Below are positions 1 to 8,590 of a stretch of 64,000 nt of DNA, piece by piece. The notes beneath the pieces are model-generated. The model made no database searches and was not told the DNA's origin. It was given only the letters and a program-made list of their open reading frames with translations. Location of the stretch: contig DDUV01000005.1 in the NCBI GenBank assembly GCA_002344975.1, forward strand, positions 9,993 to 73,992, in the 5' to 3' direction. Positions within the stretch are counted from its first letter, which is position 1. Every line of letters starts with the position of its first letter. The position numbers and the translations under genes were made by a program. This DNA comes from Saprospiraceae bacterium UBA2329. GTDB taxonomy: Bacteria > Bacteroidota > Bacteroidia > Chitinophagales > Saprospiraceae.

Positions 1-45
1 CTTAAAATGAAACGTTTACTTATCTAATCCTTTGACGAAAATGAT

Positions 46-69
46 CACTTTATTTTTTTATCGCCCCTA
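46..69. repeat. Dispersed palindromic repeat, copy 1 (right half only)
   Basis: A 21-base core (48-68: a T-rich run, then ATCGCCCCT) is identical to cores at 3008-3028 and 16598-16618. The other two copies also carry a left half, GTGGGGCAAAAA, that can pair with the right half. Here the left half is not recognisable. The copy lies just downstream of the rsmA stop codon. Confidence 0.65.
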
Positions 70-97
70 TGAGCCGCGAGTTGCGGGCTGTAACCAC

Positions 98-880
98 TCA
101 TGTGCGGTTTTTAGTTTCCTGCACGCGGAGGGTCAGTTCGATGAAATCCTGTACGGAGAGTTGCTCCGGCCTTTTTAGAAAAAAATCATCTTGCAGCGCT
201 TCGGGCTGCTGTGAAAAAAACGGACGCAGCGTATTGCGCAACATTTTGCGCCGTTGCCCGAAGGTTATTTTTACGACCGAACGAAACAGGGCCTCATCGC
301 AAGGCAGAGAGGGCTGCGGTTTTCGCAACAAGCGGATGACGCCCGACTGCACTTGCGGCGGCGGCTGAAACGCGCTCTTGTCCACACTGAACAGGTATTT
401 CCCTTCGTAAAATGCCTGAAGCAATACGCTGATGACGCCATAGTCCTTGTTGCCCGGCCCCGATACCACCCGCACCGCCACTTCTTTTTGAAACATGCCC
501 ACCATCTCCGGAATAAGGTCGCGGTAGTCGAGCATTTTGAAAAGAATTTGAGAAGAGATGTTGTACGGGAAGTTACCGATGAGCGCAAAAGTTTGATTGT
601 CAAAGGTTTTAGACAAGTCCACCTGCAGAAAATCGGCTGAAATAACCCGCAAGCCTTCCAATGGCGGACGCGCATCAAGGTACTCCACCATGTCCCGGTC
701 GGCTTCTACGGCCACCACTGCTCTGCCGGGCGCGCCCAAATGTTTGGTGAGCATGCCTTTGCCCGGCCCTACCTCCAGTACCCGTTCGTAAGGCTGCGTG
801 AGGGAGGCGGCAATGCGGGCGGCAATGTCGTCGCGGTGCAGGAAATGCTGTCCGTAAGATTTTTTCGCTTTCAAACGCAA
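98..880 (-). CDS. rsmA: 16S rRNA (adenine1518-N6/adenine1519-N6)-dimethyltransferase RsmA (KsgA)
   Basis: RsmA dimethylates two adjacent adenines in the 3'-terminal helix of 16S rRNA late in small-subunit assembly, using S-adenosylmethionine. The SAM-binding motif LEVGPGKGML and the target-adenine motif GNFPYNISSQ are present, and the length of about 260 residues is normal for the family. The frame is open back to an ATG at 943, but the extra 21 residues are unlike the family. A TTG at 878-880 gives MRLKAKKSYGQHFL, the usual KsgA N-terminus, so I prefer that start. The longer start would place the first codons inside a large palindrome. The gene is divergent from pdxA. Confidence 0.93.
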   Translation of the reverse strand: MRLKAKKSYGQHFLHRDDIAARIAASLTQPYERVLEVGPGKGMLTKHLGAPGRAVVAVEADRDMVEYLDARPPLEGLRVISADFLQVDLSKTFDNQTFALIGNFPYNISSQILFKMLDYRDLIPEMVGMFQKEVAVRVVSGPGNKDYGVISVLLQAFYEGKYLFSVDKSAFQPPPQVQSGVIRLLRKPQPSLPCDEALFRSVVKITFGQRRKMLRNTLRPFFSQQPEALQDDFFLKRPEQLSVQDFIELTLRVQETKNRT

Positions 881-895
881 TCGGGTTGAATGTTC

Positions 896-1007
896 TATAC
901 TCGATGAAAAATGGTTTGCAAAACAATATAAACCATTTTTCATCGGGATAACTGATAGCCAGTGGTTTGCAAAATCTAAATTCGCAAACCACTGGCCATC
1001 GAGTATA
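896..1007. other. Nested inverted repeats between rsmA and pdxA
   Basis: Three complementary arm pairs are visible. The outer pair is 896-906 with 997-1007 (11 bp). A first inner hairpin is 902-917 with 930-945 (16 bp). A second inner hairpin is 958-970 with 984-996 (13 bp). The outer and first inner stems share bases 902-906, so they compete. Both inner hairpins contain TGGTTTGCAAAA (912-923 and 963-974). The block fills the space between the likely rsmA start and the pdxA promoter. It could be a structured 5' leader, a protein-binding site or a mobile palindrome; no function is assigned. Confidence 0.8.
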
Positions 1008-1025
1008 AATGTCGCGCAAAATAAC

Positions 1026-1033
1026 TACCTTTG
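1026..1033 (+). promoter_or_regulatory. Bacteroidota -7 box TACCTTTG of pdxA
   Basis: An exact match to TAnnTTTG lies 24 bases before the pdxA ATG. No clear -33 TTG is seen; the expected place falls at the edge of the palindrome ending at 1007. Confidence 0.6.
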
Positions 1034-1056
1034 CCCATCTTGTGAAAACAAATAAC

Positions 1057-2127
1057 ATGGAATTACCCAAAATAGGCATCACCGTAGGCGATATCAACGG
1101 CATCGGGCTGGAAGTCATCATTAAGACCTTGAGCGAAAAGAAGATTTTAGACTACTGCGTGCCGGTCATATATGGCTCCTCGAAGGTGGTATCGTATCAC
1201 AAAAACATCGTAGGCGACGACTTTCAGTTTGTGCCCATCCGCAGCGCCGAGCGCATCACGCCGGAGCGGGTCAATGTAGTCAACTGCTGGAATGAAGTGG
1301 TCAATATCTCTCTGGGCAAAGTAGTGCTCGAAGGCGGTCAATACGCTTTCAAAGCATTGGAAATGGCGGTGGGCGAACTCAAAGCAGGATTCATTGACGC
1401 TTTGGTCACGGCTCCCATCAGCAAAGAAGCCATGCAAATGGCCGGTTTCCCGTTTCCGGGCCATACCGAATACATTGCCAAAGAGCTGAGCGCTCCCGAA
1501 AGCCTTATGCTGATGGTGAGCGATGCGCTGCGCGTGGGTTTGGCCACCAATCACCTGCCTATCAGAGAAGTAGCGGGCGCCATTACCAAAGAAGTATTGC
1601 TGAAAAAAATTCAGATATTTCATGAAACCCTCCAGATTGACTTCGACAAAGACCGCCCCACCATTGCTGTGATGGGTCTCAATCCGCACGCTGGCGAAAA
1701 CGGCATGTTGGGCGAAGAGGAGGAAAAAATCATTCGCCCGGCCATTGTGGAGTGCAAAAAGAAAGGCATCGTAGTGAACGGCCCCTTCTCCGCTGACGGG
1801 TTTTTCGGCTCCGGCCAATACCACAAATACGACGGGATTCTGGCCATGTACCACGATCAGGGCCTGATTCCTTTCAAAGCGCTGAGTTTTGGTACCGGGG
1901 TCAATTTCACCGCAGGCCTGGCAGGCATTCGCACTTCGCCCGACCACGGCACCGCGTTTGATATTGCCGGCAAAAACGAAGCCGATCCCTCTTCTTTCCG
2001 GCAGGCGCTTTTTACAGCCATAGATGCTATCCGAAATCGCCGCAACTACTTCGAAATGCGCGCCAACCCCTTGCGCAAACGCGAAAAACCCGCCGAAGTG
2101 GAAGAATCTCAGATCGTGCAAGAGTAA
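1057..2127 (+). CDS. pdxA: 4-hydroxythreonine-4-phosphate dehydrogenase PdxA
   Basis: PdxA oxidises 4-phosphooxy-L-threonine in the DXP-dependent pathway to pyridoxal 5'-phosphate, acting in the cytoplasm with NAD and a divalent metal. The N-terminal GITVGDINGIGLEV, the metal-site region PFPGHTEY, and the C-terminal YHDQGLIPFKAL and TSPDHGTAFDIAG blocks are hallmark PdxA segments. The ATG at 1057 gives MELPKIGITVGD, which fits the family better than the upstream in-frame ATG at 1009. That upstream codon lies before the -7 box at 1026. About 356 residues, normal length. lspA follows after 7 bases and is probably co-transcribed. Confidence 0.95.
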   Translation: MELPKIGITVGDINGIGLEVIIKTLSEKKILDYCVPVIYGSSKVVSYHKNIVGDDFQFVPIRSAERITPERVNVVNCWNEVVNISLGKVVLEGGQYAFKALEMAVGELKAGFIDALVTAPISKEAMQMAGFPFPGHTEYIAKELSAPESLMLMVSDALRVGLATNHLPIREVAGAITKEVLLKKIQIFHETLQIDFDKDRPTIAVMGLNPHAGENGMLGEEEEKIIRPAIVECKKKGIVVNGPFSADGFFGSGQYHKYDGILAMYHDQGLIPFKALSFGTGVNFTAGLAGIRTSPDHGTAFDIAGKNEADPSSFRQALFTAIDAIRNRRNYFEMRANPLRKREKPAEVEESQIVQE

Positions 2128-2134
2128 AGCCTGA

Positions 2135-2911
2135 ATGCAGCACAGCATGGAAGACAAAAGGAAATTGAGATTACTGGCTGCGGTCGTGATGACCGTTTTG
2201 TTAGTGGACCAAAGCGTCAAGTTTTGGATTAAAACCAACATGAGCATTGGCGAAGAAATGTATCCCCTGGGCGTGAAATGGGCCGTTATTCACTTCGTTG
2301 AAAACCCGGGCATGGCATTCGGGCTTACCTTCGGCGGCGAGTACGGCAAGCTGGCGCTCAGTTTGTTTCGCATCGTAGCGGTCGTTTTGTTGGGTTTTTA
2401 TTTGCGTTGGCTGTATCAAGAGCGCGTGGCGGGCATATTGCTGGCGGGCTTTGGCCTCATTCTGGCGGGCGCGCTGGGCAATATCATAGACAGCGCTTTT
2501 TACGGCCTGATTTTTTCGGAATCCACCTATCATAGCGATCCGGCCATCCTGTTCCCGGATGAAGGCGGCTATGCCGGATTTTTGCATGGCAAGGTAGTGG
2601 ATATGCTCTATTTCCCTATTGCCGAGGGCTATTATCCCGACTGGTTTCCGTTCTGGAGCGGCGAGCCGTATCAGTTTTTCCGCCCGGTGTTCAATGTGGC
2701 AGATATGGCCATCTCCTGCGGTGTAACATTAGTGCTCATTCTGCATGTTTTCTTTTCCAAAATGATTCATCCCATGCCTGCTCCGGCTCTTGTTACGCAT
2801 GCAACAAATGCGGAAACCGCTGTAATTGAAGACACTTCGACGGAAGAAAACGATCCGGCCGACTCCTCCGATCCCGATGAAGCCTCGCAGGACCCCGTGA
2901 TTCCTGCCTGA
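2135..2911 (+). CDS. lspA: Lipoprotein signal peptidase LspA (signal peptidase II)
   Basis: This inner-membrane aspartyl protease removes signal peptides from prolipoproteins. Four hydrophobic helices are present. The two catalytic aspartates are seen in GNIIDSAFYG (Asp119) and FNVADMAIS (Asp190). As in other Bacteroidota, the protein is longer than E. coli LspA, with an insertion between the catalytic motifs (about residues 125-180) and an acidic tail from about residue 205. The start could also be the ATG at 2147. It sits 7 bases after pdxA. Several lipoproteins encoded in this window are potential substrates. Confidence 0.93.
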   Translation: MQHSMEDKRKLRLLAAVVMTVLLVDQSVKFWIKTNMSIGEEMYPLGVKWAVIHFVENPGMAFGLTFGGEYGKLALSLFRIVAVVLLGFYLRWLYQERVAGILLAGFGLILAGALGNIIDSAFYGLIFSESTYHSDPAILFPDEGGYAGFLHGKVVDMLYFPIAEGYYPDWFPFWSGEPYQFFRPVFNVADMAISCGVTLVLILHVFFSKMIHPMPAPALVTHATNAETAVIEDTSTEENDPADSSDPDEASQDPVIPA

Positions 2912-2928
2912 TAAAGCCCCCCAAACAA

Positions 2929-2964
2929 AGAGCGTCGCCCGGAGATACCTCCGAACGACGCTTT
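2929..2964. terminator. Hairpin between convergent lspA and the 3028-6156 gene
   Basis: A 9-bp outer stem (2929-2937 with 2956-2964, one G-U pair) encloses a 5-bp inner stem (2940-2944 with 2949-2953). It is followed by GCTGAATTTTC, so the U tract is weak. Its place between convergent genes suggests a terminator, but it is not a classical one. Confidence 0.45.
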
Positions 2965-2985
2965 GCTGAATTTTCACAGGCCGTT

Positions 2986-3030
2986 AGTAGTGGGGCAAAA
3001 AGAACCACTTTATTTTTTTATCGCCCCTTA
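2986..3030. repeat. Dispersed palindromic repeat, copy 2 (complete)
   Basis: The left half AGTAGTGGGGCAAAAA and the right half TTTTTTTATCGCCCCT form an imperfect inverted repeat. The right edge overlaps the stop codon of the minus-strand gene ending at 3028. Read on the minus strand it resembles a terminator stem for that gene. Copies also occur at 46-69 and 16570-16620. Confidence 0.7.
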
Positions 3031-6000
3031 CCTCAGCACTTTTCCTGTGGCCACAACCCTTCCTTCGGAAGAAACCGTCCAGAACATAGCCCCGGAAGGC
3101 AGCGCCTCGCCGTTGATTTCTACCTGGCGCTCGCGGAAGTCTTTCCGCTGCAAGAGTCGGCCCGCCGCGTCGAACAGTTCCAATCGGTAGTTCCCATCAG
3201 GGGCCTCATCGGGCAGGCTCAAAACGGCGCGTTCCATGAAGGGATTGGGAAATACGCGCACGTTGAGGAAGCCCGGCTGTTTCGGTTCGAGGGTTTGTAC
3301 CAAAGTAAATTCCTGATATTTACGACGGACTGTATTGGTGATGATCGGCGGATTGAAATCGAAATAAATGGCCGCCGAATTGTCCACCACCGTACCTGAA
3401 GGCAGGTCGGCTTTGGGGTAAACCCTGAACTGTACGAAGCCCTGCGATCCTGCGGGATTGGTAGTGCTGTCGGGCAAGTTAATGCCGGGGAAGCGGAAGT
3501 GCAGTACATTGCCCTCGCCCAATTGAGCAAACTCGAAGCGATGGCTGGCGCCGGCAAGTTCCACTTTCGTGTAATCCAAATGCTCAGAGAGCGTATCGCG
3601 CAGCACTACCACATAGGCCGTGTCGTTGCCCGTATTCTGGAAACGGATGGTGTAATCTATGGGCGTGCCGGGACGAATGGCCTTGTCTTCTCCGAAGCCG
3701 AGGGGGAATGCCTGCTTGTCGTTGGGGTCGTAAGAATTGCGCACCGAGAGGCATCCACTTGCAGAGAACGGTCCGGGATTGCCGCCAAAACCGGAGGGGT
3801 TGCCGCCCGACGTCGTGCAATTGCCGAGCGTGAGTACCACTTCCGGGTCGCCGGGGAAGCCAGGCTCCTGATCGGCGATCATGGTGAAGGAGGCGATGGA
3901 ATCATTTTCGATAAAAATAGCATACCGGTCTTCTGCCAGAGGATCAAGTTGGAACGTACCCTGTAAGAGCACAATCTGGTCTTCCACGATGCGGAAGTTG
4001 CGCTGTCCGGAGTGCGGCGCCGTACCGATGTTTTTGATTTTAAACACGGCGCTGTCACCCACACATTCGGCGCTCAGGCTTGTCACCGCGCCGTTCCAGC
4101 CAGGTGCGTCGCCACACATTTCGGCAGGCGTTATCTGGGCGTTCAGGCATACCTGATCGCCGATCTGAAGGTTGCAATCCGGGTGTACGGTGATGAGAAT
4201 CATGCTGGAATACCCGCCGGGAGAGGCCGGCACCTCATCGAATTCAAAGCGCAGCACATTGCCGTTGACTGAAGTCGGGGCAGGCTCGGCACTCACAAAT
4301 TCCAGACTGGGCGGCAGTGTTACTTCTACGCTTACATTTTCGGCACTGCGGACGCCTTCATTTTTGTAATAAACCGGAAACGTAGAGTTTACGCAAGGCC
4401 GAACGCTTCCCGCACCGATTCGCACATGCATGTACGCACAGTCGTTGTCGGAGGTGGCGGTGAAATCAGCAGTGGCAGATTGTGGGTCGTTGCCGCTGAA
4501 AACGACGTTTTGTACTTCCGGCGCACAAGTCTCAAACAAGTGATTGAAAGGAAATACGCTCACCTGATACTCGCCCGAAGGCAGAAAAAGCTGATAGTAC
4601 CCCTGCGCGTTGGTGCGCTTGGAAACAGAATGCCCGCCAAAATTTACCCGCACCCACCAGTTTTCAAGGGGCGTATCGGAGGTCTCGCTGGTGCAGTTGT
4701 CGTTTTGGTCCCACTTCACATAGCCGCTGAGGTGGTGTACCAGATCGGCGCTCTGCATGGGCAGGTCGAGCGTGAGTTCGTTGTTCTGGCCGGCGGGAAA
4801 GTTGACCTCCCAGGTCGCATCGGGGCAAAGTTCGAAGAAAGGCTCATTGGAACTTACGCTCATCGTGAAATGGCCGGCCGGCAACAACATTTCATATTCG
4901 CCGGTGCTGGTGGTGAAACCATAAAAAACCGAGTTGCCCTGGCGGGCTTCCACGCGCTGGTAAAACATGCTCGGCTCGTCGCTCTGCAAGGTGCAATCTT
5001 CATCCTGATCGTGCCCGACGCGACCGCTGAGGGTATTGACCACAATGCCTGAATTTTCGGAAACCCTCAGCGCGGCAAACCTCGGCGAAGCGCTGTACCC
5101 CGTGCCGAGTGCCCAGCCGTCGGGAGTGGCTATGCCGGAACTGATTTGTATGTGTTCCTGCCCGTCTTCCGGTGATTCTGCCGACCAAAGCACCTGCCCG
5201 TCGCGCTGAATGCGGGCCATAAAGCCCCGTTGTGTGAGCGTTGTGCCGCTGATGAGAAAAGAGCCGTCTTCATAAAAATCCAAAGAATGTATCCATTGGA
5301 TGGGCAGCGCCAGGGCCGGTGTCAGTGAAGTAGGCGTGCCGTTGCCGTCATAAAATTGTACGCGGTATGTGCTGTTGCCCTCTCTGATGACCCCGCCGAA
5401 GCTGCCGTCCGGCGCGGTGGCCATTACCGTGGTATGGTTGTTCCACAAAGGGCTTTGCCAGATCACCTGATTGTTCTGAGCAATTCGTGAAAATACGGCC
5501 TTGCCTTGCGAAAAATGCAATGTGAGCGCATCACCGTTGGGAAACACATCTGAATGTGCGAGATTGGGCAGCGAAATGATGGGCTGGTATTGCACTTCAT
5601 GGCCGTCCAGATCAATTTCGAGGGTGCCGCAGGAGTTGCCGGGAAACTGGAACCGGCAGTGTGTGACAAAAATATGGCCATTGGGCAACACCCCCAGCGG
5701 GTAGGTGGCAGAGGAAAAGCCGGGCAGATCAATGCCCCACAAAAACTCGCCGGCGCCGGAAATGCGCACCAGATCGAAATCAGAGGTAGAATCCTGAACG
5801 GCAAACACAAAGCTTCCGTCGGGCAATTCCAAGGGGGCGCTGCTCGCTTCTGCAATGATATAAGGCTGAGGAGCAGGCAAATAAGTCTCATCCCAGACTA
5901 CCTGCAACCCGGCATCGAGGCGAATGGCGCGAGGCAATTGAACGTAAGAGTTGCTGGAAGAGGCTGTGGCCGACCCCAACAGGATGTAGCCTCCGTCGTT

Positions 6001-6156
6001 GGTGGCCCGCACAAATTGACCCGAAGACTGGCTGAAGCCCGCCGGATGTGGAAAAAGTATTTTGGTGTTTTGCTGCTGTGCCTGCAAAACGCCCGCACTC
6101 AACAGGCAAATCCATGCCCAGAAATGGAAGGCAAAAAGTCGAAATTTCTTATTCAT
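3028..6156 (-). CDS. Large secreted protein with T9SS C-terminal sorting domain
   Basis: A 1042-residue exported protein of unknown role. Residues 1-26 form a signal peptide ending AGVLQAQ. The first 370 or so residues are beta-rich with repeated 'GG..L.G' style blocks, like a propeller. Two similar modules follow, each starting LSGxVxxDQ(D/N)xxCT and resembling carboxypeptidase-regulatory or SdrD-B folds. Next come DUF11-like and DUF7619-like segments, including the hallmark DPNDKQAFPLG and the AIYFDFNPPIITNT block. The protein ends with a T9SS type A sorting domain beginning VRVFPNPF. The protein is therefore probably moved across the outer membrane and anchored or released. The ligand cannot be told from sequence. 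The gene is convergent with lspA, and a dispersed repeat overlaps its stop. Confidence 0.85.
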   Translation of the reverse strand: MNKKFRLFAFHFWAWICLLSAGVLQAQQQNTKILFPHPAGFSQSSGQFVRATNDGGYILLGSATASSSNSYVQLPRAIRLDAGLQVVWDETYLPAPQPYIIAEASSAPLELPDGSFVFAVQDSTSDFDLVRISGAGEFLWGIDLPGFSSATYPLGVLPNGHIFVTHCRFQFPGNSCGTLEIDLDGHEVQYQPIISLPNLAHSDVFPNGDALTLHFSQGKAVFSRIAQNNQVIWQSPLWNNHTTVMATAPDGSFGGVIREGNSTYRVQFYDGNGTPTSLTPALALPIQWIHSLDFYEDGSFLISGTTLTQRGFMARIQRDGQVLWSAESPEDGQEHIQISSGIATPDGWALGTGYSASPRFAALRVSENSGIVVNTLSGRVGHDQDEDCTLQSDEPSMFYQRVEARQGNSVFYGFTTSTGEYEMLLPAGHFTMSVSSNEPFFELCPDATWEVNFPAGQNNELTLDLPMQSADLVHHLSGYVKWDQNDNCTSETSDTPLENWWVRVNFGGHSVSKRTNAQGYYQLFLPSGEYQVSVFPFNHLFETCAPEVQNVVFSGNDPQSATADFTATSDNDCAYMHVRIGAGSVRPCVNSTFPVYYKNEGVRSAENVSVEVTLPPSLEFVSAEPAPTSVNGNVLRFEFDEVPASPGGYSSMILITVHPDCNLQIGDQVCLNAQITPAEMCGDAPGWNGAVTSLSAECVGDSAVFKIKNIGTAPHSGQRNFRIVEDQIVLLQGTFQLDPLAEDRYAIFIENDSIASFTMIADQEPGFPGDPEVVLTLGNCTTSGGNPSGFGGNPGPFSASGCLSVRNSYDPNDKQAFPLGFGEDKAIRPGTPIDYTIRFQNTGNDTAYVVVLRDTLSEHLDYTKVELAGASHRFEFAQLGEGNVLHFRFPGINLPDSTTNPAGSQGFVQFRVYPKADLPSGTVVDNSAAIYFDFNPPIITNTVRRKYQEFTLVQTLEPKQPGFLNVRVFPNPFMERAVLSLPDEAPDGNYRLELFDAAGRLLQRKDFRERQVEINGEALPSGAMFWTVSSEGRVVATGKVLR

Positions 6157-6498
6157 GGCGCGTATTGGTTTTGATACGGTACAAAAGTGCGGGCAAAACA
6201 GGAGCCGGGCAAAATCATTTTCGGGAATTTGTCGGTAAGCTTTTTTAAAAGATGCGGATAAAATCTCTGTATTTAAGGCAATCCATCACATAGCTATCAG
6301 GAATTTCCAACAAAAGTCAGATAATTTTTCAGACCGGGTTTATCTTTGATTTTTGAATTTTCGCAATCCTTTGTACACATGATTGCCACCATCACCTCCC
6401 TGCATGGCCTCAAGCGGCTTCTGTTCGGTAAACAAAACCGATGGCTTCTGGCGTCCGGCGGCGTATCTGCTGGTAGATCATGACTAAAACAGCGAGCA
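6157..6498. other. Gene-poor interval with promoter and a 34-codon open frame
   Basis: This interval separates two divergent genes. It holds a -7 box at 6341-6348 and a short open frame from ATG 6379 to TGA 6481-6483. That frame is the same as the gene starting at 6499 but is separated from it by the stop codon. A near-consensus minus-strand -7 box (CACTTTTG) lies close to 6190. Nothing else is recognised. Confidence 0.5.
6341..6348 (+). promoter_or_regulatory. -7 box TATCTTTG
   Basis: Exact TAnnTTTG match, 31 bases before the short frame at 6379 and 150 bases before the gene at 6499. A T-rich patch, but no TTG, lies at the -33 position. Confidence 0.5.
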
Positions 6499-7920
6499 AT
6501 GCAGGATTCCGCACTTTTTGAAGCCATACAATCGCTGGATGCCTGGGAAGCGCGGCGGTTCCGCTTGCGCCTGCAATCTCCGTTTTTCAATCACAAACCA
6601 ACACTGTTGCAGTTGTTCGAGTATTTGTGGCAATGCCGCTCATCCGACTCCACGCCCAGTCAGACAGGCGCGATGGCTACTGTCGGCGCCGATGAAGTCA
6701 GCTCGCCGGCCCGGCTGCGACACGAAATGAGCGAGTTGCTGGCCCTGTTGCGCGAATACCTCACGGATGTTGAATTAGAAAAAACACCCTGGCAGCGACA
6801 TCTCGCGCAGGTGCGGGCGCTGCGCAAACGCGGCTTGGAAAAAAACTTCCGCCATGCCGTTCGGGAGGCGCAAAAGACAAGCCCGGCCCTCGAAACCGCC
6901 GCCGCCGAGCGCAGCCTGCTGGATTATTACCTGCAAACGGAGTTGTACGAGTGGGAAATCCGCTCCAAGCGATATTTAGATTTTTCCTTCCATGAGCAAG
7001 CCGGGCATCTCAACATCTGGTACGCCGGGCAATTGCTCCAAATGGCCTGCAGCGAGATGGCACAGGCTGCCCTGCAACACAACAGCACAGCTCCGCACCG
7101 GCTCGCCGATTGGGTAGAAGGCGTGCTGGCGGCTTTGCCCGATGCCCCGCAGCTCCGCGATCCGGCAACAGCCTTGTATTATGGCGGTCTGCAAATGCTG
7201 AAAGCCCCTGAAAACAGCGCCCTGGCCGAGCATTTCCGGGATTTATTGGAGCAACATATTGACCGCTTGTCGCACTCCGAAGCCCGCGAACTGCTGCTGC
7301 TGGCCATCAACCACGGCATCCGGCGCATCAATGCGGGGGAACGCGAGGCTCTGCGACGCACGCTGGATTTCTACCTGCTGGGCCTGCGCCAAAAACTGCT
7401 GTTGGACGAAAATGGCCTGCTGTCCAAATTTACTTACAACAATGTGCTGATGACTTTCCTGGCCCTCGAAGCGTGGGAACAGGCGCTGGAATTTCTGGAG
7501 CAATATCGCCCGCAGTTGCCTCCCAAAGAACAGGACAACCTCTTCAGGTACAACATGGCCGTGTATCGCTTTCGCAAAGGCGAGTTCGATCAGGCGCTGG
7601 AACTGCTGCGCAATGTCAATTTCCCCGACCCCATGTACAACCTGGAAAGCCGCAAGATGCTGCTCAAAATTTATTACGAACAACAGGCTTTCGACGCGCT
7701 CGAATCGTTGCTCGAAAACCTGCTCACATGGCTGCGCCGCCACAGTGAAATCGGATACCAAAGGGAAATGTACCGCAATCTGGCGCGCTTCACCGGCCAA
7801 CTGCTGCGCCTGCCTCCGCACGACCGCGAAGCCGCCCTGCGATTGGCTCAAAAAATACGCGACACGCCCATGCTGGCTGAACGCAACTGGCTTCTGGAAA
7901 AATTAGAAAACAATAGATAA
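6499..7920 (+). CDS. Helical-repeat protein of unknown function
   Basis: A 473-residue protein, almost entirely predicted helix. It is rich in Leu, Ala, Glu and Arg, with no signal peptide and no membrane segment, so it is probably cytoplasmic. The middle and C-terminal parts (about residues 230-440) show TPR-like spacing, for example the YRFRKGEFDQALELL segment and the alternating helix pairs around it. No catalytic motif is visible. TPR-like scaffolds usually bind partner proteins, but no partner is suggested by the neighbours. The ATG at 6499 is the first in frame after a stop at 6481. Real coding is supported by strong codon bias and length. Confidence 0.7.
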   Translation: MQDSALFEAIQSLDAWEARRFRLRLQSPFFNHKPTLLQLFEYLWQCRSSDSTPSQTGAMATVGADEVSSPARLRHEMSELLALLREYLTDVELEKTPWQRHLAQVRALRKRGLEKNFRHAVREAQKTSPALETAAAERSLLDYYLQTELYEWEIRSKRYLDFSFHEQAGHLNIWYAGQLLQMACSEMAQAALQHNSTAPHRLADWVEGVLAALPDAPQLRDPATALYYGGLQMLKAPENSALAEHFRDLLEQHIDRLSHSEARELLLLAINHGIRRINAGEREALRRTLDFYLLGLRQKLLLDENGLLSKFTYNNVLMTFLALEAWEQALEFLEQYRPQLPPKEQDNLFRYNMAVYRFRKGEFDQALELLRNVNFPDPMYNLESRKMLLKIYYEQQAFDALESLLENLLTWLRRHSEIGYQREMYRNLARFTGQLLRLPPHDREAALRLAQKIRDTPMLAERNWLLEKLENNR

Positions 7921-7990
7921 AGGGCTTGTCTTCGGACTCGCATTGTGAAATTTCCCCAAGCGGAAAATCTCCATCCTGAACAAAAAAACA

Positions 7991-8021
7991 GACTCGTAGC
8001 TCATAGCTCGCGGCTCGTAGC
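7991..8021. repeat. CTCGTAGCT-type degenerate tandem repeat
   Basis: Imperfect tandem copies of a 7-8 base unit (CTCGTAG / CTCATAG / CTCGCGG) followed by a T run. Related blocks lie at 30458-30491, 61208-61231 and 63583-63625, always between genes. Confidence 0.55.
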
Positions 8022-8059
8022 TTTTTTGGGGATGCTAAATAGTTCTGAGGACCAACGAC

Positions 8060-8590
8060 CTACTCCCCCTGCCGCCGCTCATAATCGGCAATGTATTCGG
8101 CCACTATTTGATCTACGATGCTGCGGAGTACGGTTTTTTCAGTGCGGGCAATGGATTTGAGTCGCGCGATTTTCTGCTCGTCCAAAAACAGCACCAAGCG
8201 ACGAACCCCTGCGGTGGAATGATCCGTGCCGGCCTGCGTTTCCTCCATCGTATTGCGGATGAGCGAATCCAAACCACGGGCAGCAGGCGCGGGGCGACGG
8301 CGGGTTTTGGCATTGGGTTCCGGCTCGGCGTCGGTGCGCTGCCGGGTTTGCTCGGCGAAGGAGTCTTCAAACGCCTCTTGCAGGAAGGATTCCAGATCGG
8401 AAGCGAAACTCTTGCCACTGTGTTTGGGCAGTTCGGGAGCAGCCTCGGCCACTGGAGATTTGGCGCCGCGTTGGGGTTTGGCCGTTTCCGACTCCGGGAG
8501 ATCAAACAAAAGCAGCGTCTGGCCCGAAGCATGATCCGAAGCAGACTCAAAAAGGCCCTCCCAGCCGTCGGTGAATTTTTTTTTGCTCAT
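8060..8590 (-). CDS. Small ParA-partner-like protein with ribbon-helix-helix-like C-terminus
   Basis: About 176 residues. The N-terminal segment MSKKKFTDGWEGLF is followed by a long charged, low-complexity linker rich in Pro, Ala and Arg (about 50-125). A folded C-terminal part (about 128-172, VRRLVLFLDEQKIARLKSIA) resembles ribbon-helix-helix proteins, with a short strand and two helices. The start ATG overlaps the parA stop by four bases (ATGA at 8587-8590), so translation is coupled. By analogy with ParA-ParG type pairs it may be the DNA-binding or ATPase-stimulating partner. This is an inference; there is no classical ParB domain. Confidence 0.65.
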   Translation of the reverse strand: MSKKKFTDGWEGLFESASDHASGQTLLLFDLPESETAKPQRGAKSPVAEAAPELPKHSGKSFASDLESFLQEAFEDSFAEQTRQRTDAEPEPNAKTRRRPAPAARGLDSLIRNTMEETQAGTDHSTAGVRRLVLFLDEQKIARLKSIARTEKTVLRSIVDQIVAEYIADYERRQGE

